A stretch of 64,000 nucleotides of DNA from JAUYQR01 sp050632395 (GTDB lineage: Bacteria > Pseudomonadota > Alphaproteobacteria > Rhodobacterales > Rhodobacteraceae). The notes below the pieces were generated by a model. It had not been told where the DNA came from, did no database searches, and saw only the letters and a program-made list of their open reading frames with translations. The stretch covers positions 2,170,001 to 2,234,000 of the forward strand of contig NZ_CP192600.1 of assembly GCF_050632395.1 (NCBI RefSeq), read 5' to 3'. Positions 60,477 through 64,000 of the stretch are shown piece after piece. A program made the position numbers and the translations under genes. Position 1 is the stretch's first letter; every line of letters begins with the position of its first letter.

Positions 60477-62258
60477 TCACTCGCGCAGTTGCAGGTCGTG
60501 AAGCTGGGCGTAGAGGCCGCCCTTGGCCAGAAGGTCGGCATGGGTGCCTTCTTCGGCGACGCGGCCCTTGTCGAGGACGATGATCTTGTGGGCGTCCCTT
60601 ACCGTCGACAGGCGGTGCGCGATGACGAGGGTGGTGCGGCCCGATTGCGCGCGGGCGAGGGCCGCGGAGACGGCGGCTTCGGTTCGGGTGTCGAGCGCGG
60701 AGGTCGCCTCATCCAGCAACAGCACCGGCGCGTCGGCAAGCAGTGCGCGGGCAATGGCGATGCGCTGGCGCTGGCCGCCGGACAGGGCCGAGCCGCGCGG
60801 GCCTGCGGGGGTTTCGAGGCCAAGCGGCAGGCTGTCGATGAAGCTGGACACCTCGGCATCCCCGAGGGCCGTGGCGAGGCGGTCGTCGATCAGGTCGTTG
60901 CGCCCGAGGGTCAGGTTTTCGCGCAGGGTTTCGTCGAAAAGTGCGGCGTCCTGCGACACGCTGGCCAAAAGGCCGCGCTGGTCGGGCAGGGTCATGCCCG
61001 CAGTATCGACGCCGCCGATCAGGATGCGGCCGGAGGCGGGTTCGGCCAGCGCCGAAATCAGCTGGAAGATCGTGCTCTTGCCTGCCCCGGATGCGCCTAC
61101 AAGTGCGGTGACGCGACCCGCTTCGGCGGTGAAGCTGACGCCGTTCAGCACCGGCCGGTCGGGGTAGGCGAAGACAACATCTTCGAACCGGACCTCGGGC
61201 GGGCCGGGCGGTGGCAGGGCGACACTGACCGCCGGGCGGTGGCTTTCGGATGGTGTGTCGAGGAGGGAATAGACCCGTTCAAGGCTGGCCGAGGCGATCT
61301 GCCAGACGCCGGCAAGTTCGCTGAGTCGGCGGATCGGCTGAAAGGTCAGCGCCATCGCGGTGAAGAAGGCCATGAATTCGCCCGTGGTGCGGGTGCCTTC
61401 GGCGACCTCGCGCCCGCCAAGCATCAGCACCGCGAAGAACCCGATGCCGGTGACGATGTCGACAAGCCCCGGCATCATGGCGCGGCCGACGGCAGATTTC
61501 ACCTCGGCACGCACGATGCGGCGGACGATGCCGCTGAAGCGGCCCGACTGGTAGTCTTCCATCCGGTTCAGCTTGACCGCCTGGATGCCGTGAAAGATCT
61601 CGTCCAGCCGGGTGGCGCGCAGGCCGGATTGTTCGCGCATCAGCATGGTCTTGCGGCGGATATAGCGTTGCAGGCCAAGCGCCGGCAGCAAAAGGAGCGG
61701 TGTGCCGATCAAGGCGGCCAGCGTCCACCACGGGTCGATGTTGATGGCCACCACGAAGAGGCTGGCGAGGGCGACGAAATCGCGCCCGACGCCGGTGATG
61801 ACCATTGTTGCTGCACCCTGCGCGGCCATCGTGTCGCCTTGCACGCGGTCGATCAGGCTGCCCGGTGGGTGGGTCTGGAAGAACGAGGCATCAAGCGTAA
61901 GTAGGTGGCGCACGAGATCGGTCTGCATCGCGGCGGCGGCGTTCTGGTTGACCTTGGTCAGGAGCCAGCGGCCAGTGACCGAGGTCACCGCGCGGGTGAC
62001 AAAAAGGCCGAGGATCGCGGCGCCCACGCCAAGAAGGGCTGCCTGCCCGCCAGAGGCGAAAACCTTGTCGAAGAGCGGTTCGATCATGTAGCTGAGCAGG
62101 CCGAGCGTCGAGCCTTCGACGACCATCAGCACGAAGGCCACCAGCATCAGGGGCAGGTAGGGGCTCAGATAGCTGCGCCAAAAGCGGGCCAGAAGCTCGC
62201 GGGAACGGTAGGTGCGGGCGGGTTGCAACGGGACCGGGCCTTTCTGGCGACGCCACAC
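60477..62258 (-). CDS. ABC exporter, MsbA/LmrA-like half transporter
   Basis: 593 aa from GTG 62258 (TTG 62228 possible, and the frame reads to 62351). Six membrane helices over about residues 30-320, then the ATPase domain: Walker A GASGAGKST, signature LSGGQRQRIAIARALL, Walker B VLLLDEATSAL, H-loop VIAHRLSTV. Homodimeric lipid or drug flippase; MsbA-like, but substrate unknown. The N-terminal start is uncertain because no good ribosome site is seen. Confidence 0.9.
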   Translation of the reverse strand: MWRRQKGPVPLQPARTYRSRELLARFWRSYLSPYLPLMLVAFVLMVVEGSTLGLLSYMIEPLFDKVFASGGQAALLGVGAAILGLFVTRAVTSVTGRWLLTKVNQNAAAAMQTDLVRHLLTLDASFFQTHPPGSLIDRVQGDTMAAQGAATMVITGVGRDFVALASLFVVAINIDPWWTLAALIGTPLLLLPALGLQRYIRRKTMLMREQSGLRATRLDEIFHGIQAVKLNRMEDYQSGRFSGIVRRIVRAEVKSAVGRAMMPGLVDIVTGIGFFAVLMLGGREVAEGTRTTGEFMAFFTAMALTFQPIRRLSELAGVWQIASASLERVYSLLDTPSESHRPAVSVALPPPGPPEVRFEDVVFAYPDRPVLNGVSFTAEAGRVTALVGASGAGKSTIFQLISALAEPASGRILIGGVDTAGMTLPDQRGLLASVSQDAALFDETLRENLTLGRNDLIDDRLATALGDAEVSSFIDSLPLGLETPAGPRGSALSGGQRQRIAIARALLADAPVLLLDEATSALDTRTEAAVSAALARAQSGRTTLVIAHRLSTVRDAHKIIVLDKGRVAEEGTHADLLAKGGLYAQLHDLQLRE

Positions 62259-62334
62259 GGGTCTAGCTGGAATGGAGGTGCGCCTCAAGCCGTGCCGTCC
62301 GAGGCGCCCCGTCCGAGGTGCCCCGGTGGTGGGC

Positions 62335-62361
62335 TGGCACGTGTCTGGCAAACGTATGGCA
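62335..62361. repeat. Three TGGCA blocks at 11-bp phasing, exporter/aminotransferase gap
   Basis: TGGCA at 62335, 62346 and 62357, the same spacing as at 48123-48149; the surrounding 31 bases share about 25 identities with that site. It lies in the divergent gap between the ABC exporter and the class V aminotransferase, as a regulatory site would. Confidence 0.55.
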
Positions 62362-62434
62362 GGTTCGGCTGGCCTGCGATTGACGCGCCCCGCGGGGAGG
62401 CATAGCCATGGCGGGTCAGCGATGGAGTATCTGC

Positions 62435-63637
62435 ATGAGCCTTGCCCACGGCCGCCCGTACCTTGCCATTCCCGGCCCCTCGACTATGCCCGACCGGGTG
62501 TTGCAGGCGATGCACCGGGGGTCGCCAAATATCTACGAGGGCGGGTTGATCGAGTTGGTCGCCGGGCTGTGGCCCGACCTGCGGCGCGTGGCAGGCACGG
62601 CGGCGCATGTGGCGATGTACATCGGCAACGGTCATGCGGCATGGGAGGCCGCGAACGCCAACCTGTTCAGCCGGGGCGATAAGGCTCTGGCTCTGGCGGT
62701 GGGGCAGTTTGGCCTGTCATGGGCCAACAGCGTGCGGGCGATGGGGGTGGACGTCGAGGTGCTGGATTTCGGCAAGGCCGTGGCACCGGACATGGGCCGG
62801 GTCGAGGCGGCGTTGCGGGCCGACACGGGGCATAAGATCAAGGCGGTGCTGACGACGCAGGTCGACACCGCGAGTTCGGTCAAGACCGACATTCCGGCCC
62901 TGCGCGCGGCGATGGACGCGGCGGGGCATTCCGCATTGCTGGCGGTGGATTGCATCGCATCGCTTGGCTGTGACGAATACCGGATGGACGAGTGGGGCGT
63001 CGATGTCACGGTGGCCGCCAGCCAGAAGGGCTTGATGACGCCGCCCGGGCTGGCCTTCGTGTGGTTTTCGGAAAATGCGCGGCAACGCTGCAAGGGCGGC
63101 GATCTGGCGACGCCCTATTGGGCATGGGGCCCACGCGCCGAGCCGGTGGAGTTCTGGCAATACTGGGACGGCACCGCGCCGACGCATCACCTTTACGGGC
63201 TGCGCGAGGCGCTGGACATGATCAACGAGGAAGGCCTGGCGCAGGTCTGGCACCGGCACCGGGTGTTGGCGGGGGCGGTCTGGGCTGCGTTTGATGCCTG
63301 GGGCGCGGGCAATCCGGCGATCGCGATGAACGTGGCCGATCCGGGCGCGCGGGGTTGGTCGGTGACGGCGGCCCGGATGGGCGCGCCGCACGCGACGCGG
63401 CTGCGGACGTGGACGGAAAAGCAGGCGGGCGTGACGCTGGGGATCGGCCTTGGCATGGCCTCGTCGGATGACCCGGCCTATCACGGCTTTCTGCGGGTGG
63501 CGCATATGGGGCATGTGAACGCGCACATGACGCTGGGCGCGCTGGCCGTGATGGAGGCGGGGATGATCGCGCTGGACATTCCGCACGGGCAGGGCGCCTT
63601 GGCGGCGGCGGCGAAGGTGGTCGCGGCGGGGGCCTGA
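62435..63637 (+). CDS. Class V aminotransferase (alanine/serine-glyoxylate type)
   Basis: 400 aa. PLP Lys in VTVAASQKGLMTPPGLAF; N-terminal YLAIPGPSTMPDRVLQAMHR fits the alanine- or serine-glyoxylate aminotransferase branch; AVDCIASLGCDEYRMDEWGVD supplies the cofactor Asp. It uses glycine/serine-type substrates in photorespiration or the serine cycle, but specificity cannot be set. ATG 62435 has GGAG 7 bp away; the frame extends back to 62408. Confidence 0.9.
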   Translation: MSLAHGRPYLAIPGPSTMPDRVLQAMHRGSPNIYEGGLIELVAGLWPDLRRVAGTAAHVAMYIGNGHAAWEAANANLFSRGDKALALAVGQFGLSWANSVRAMGVDVEVLDFGKAVAPDMGRVEAALRADTGHKIKAVLTTQVDTASSVKTDIPALRAAMDAAGHSALLAVDCIASLGCDEYRMDEWGVDVTVAASQKGLMTPPGLAFVWFSENARQRCKGGDLATPYWAWGPRAEPVEFWQYWDGTAPTHHLYGLREALDMINEEGLAQVWHRHRVLAGAVWAAFDAWGAGNPAIAMNVADPGARGWSVTAARMGAPHATRLRTWTEKQAGVTLGIGLGMASSDDPAYHGFLRVAHMGHVNAHMTLGALAVMEAGMIALDIPHGQGALAAAAKVVAAGA

Positions 63638-63638
63638 T

Positions 63639-64000
63639 CTACAAGACCCGGACATCCGCCCGACGTTCAGCCTGGCGTTGCCGGTGCGCGGCGTGCTGTT
63701 CGCGCACCGAGATATAGACTGCCGACGCGATCAGGATGGTCACGCCAAGCACCGTCCAGCCAACTGGCAGATCGCCGAAGAACCACCAGCCGAGCAGCGT
63801 AGCCATGATGATTTCGGTGAAGGCGAGGGGGGCCAGAAGCGAGGCCTCGGCGTGTTCATAGGCGCGGGTGATGAGGTTGTGCGCGAAGGTGGCGATCACG
63901 CCGAGGGCCGCGAACATCAGCCATTGTTGCGGGGAGGGCGTGGTCCAGACGAAGGGCAGCGCCAGCGTCATCAGGACCGCGCCAAGCGCCGAGGTCTGGA
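63639..64000 (-). CDS. EamA/DMT family transporter, C-terminal part
   Basis: Open to the window edge. At least 120 residues with about four helices: ATFAHNLITRAYEHAEASLLAPLAFTEIIMATLLGWWFFGDLPVGWTVLGVTILIASAVYI, typical of the second EamA repeat. Short basic C-terminus. Substrate unknown. Its stop is 1 bp from the aminotransferase stop. Confidence 0.85.
   Translation of the reverse strand, partial: QTSALGAVLMTLALPFVWTTPSPQQWLMFAALGVIATFAHNLITRAYEHAEASLLAPLAFTEIIMATLLGWWFFGDLPVGWTVLGVTILIASAVYISVREQHAAHRQRQAERRADVRVL

Noticed and set aside
1..64000. tRNA, rRNA, insertion sequence or prophage
   Set aside because: No cloverleaf-like block, rRNA stretch, transposase or integrase was recognised anywhere in the window.

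Overview
The window is an almost complete photosynthesis gene cluster (PGC) from an anoxygenic phototroph of the Rhodobacter type (alphaproteobacteria, Rhodobacterales). Evidence for this placement: high GC; the puf operon ends in pufX with no pufC, followed directly by dxs; crtA (spheroidene monooxygenase) is present; and the gene order bchFNBHLM-lhaA-puhABC-acsF-puhE-hemA / ppaA-ppsR / bchEJG-orf428-bchP-idi / bchO-D-I-crtA / crtIB-tspO / crtC-crtD / crtEF-bchCXYZ-pufQBALMX is the Rhodobacter order as I know it. I cannot name the species from sequence alone.

Layout. 1-1657: end of a DmsC-like membrane anchor and a phosphomannomutase/phosphoglucomutase. 1801-7163: a nickel urease operon (ureD-A-small membrane protein-B-C, a small antisense gene, ureE-F-G). 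7332-23396, all on the minus strand: cycA, then a long left arm transcribed from the bchF promoter through bchN, B, H, L, M, lhaA, puhA, B, C, a 98-aa protein, acsF, puhE and hemA. 23740-26002: the regulators ppaA/aerR and ppsR. 26073-32324 (+): bchE, bchJ, bchG, a PucC-like transporter, bchP and idi. 32328-36639 (-): bchO, bchD, bchI, crtA. 36763-39845 (+): crtI, crtB, tspO. 39848-42246 (-): crtC, crtD. 42384-52558 (+): crtE, crtF, bchC, bchX, bchY, bchZ, pufQ, B, A, L, M, X. 52714-64000: dxs, a PCMT-like methyltransferase, a TolC-like outer membrane channel, a PopZ-like acidic repeat protein, a small conserved protein, efp, ygfZ, an ABC exporter, a class V aminotransferase and the start of an EamA transporter.

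How it works together. HemA makes 5-aminolevulinate. BchH/D/I insert Mg, BchM methylates, and two different cyclases close ring E: oxygen-dependent AcsF and oxygen-sensitive BchE. BchL/N/B and BchX/Y/Z are the two nitrogenase-like reductases. BchF, BchC, BchG and BchP finish bacteriochlorophyll a. Idi and Dxs supply isoprenoids, and CrtE/B/I/C/D/F/A build spheroidene and spheroidenone. PufBA and PufLM/PuhA form LH1 and the reaction centre with PufX, LhaA, PuhB, PuhC and PuhE as organisers, and cytochrome c2 returns electrons. Nine exact TGT-N12-ACA PpsR/CrtJ boxes and one near match sit in the promoters of bchF/ppaA, bchE, bchG, crtA/crtI, crtD/crtE and bchC. An FnrL-type box is present only before bchE.

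The least expected observations are: a bchD with no ATG, GTG or TTG start where its conserved N-terminus begins; a 23-codon ORF fitted between bchX and bchY; a 45-bp-period palindromic array before puhE; a PpsR box touching the bchG start codon; two loci sharing three TGGCA blocks at exact 11-bp phasing; a REP-like element read as BchB protein sequence; and a conserved-looking CrtC N-terminus encoded inside crtD.
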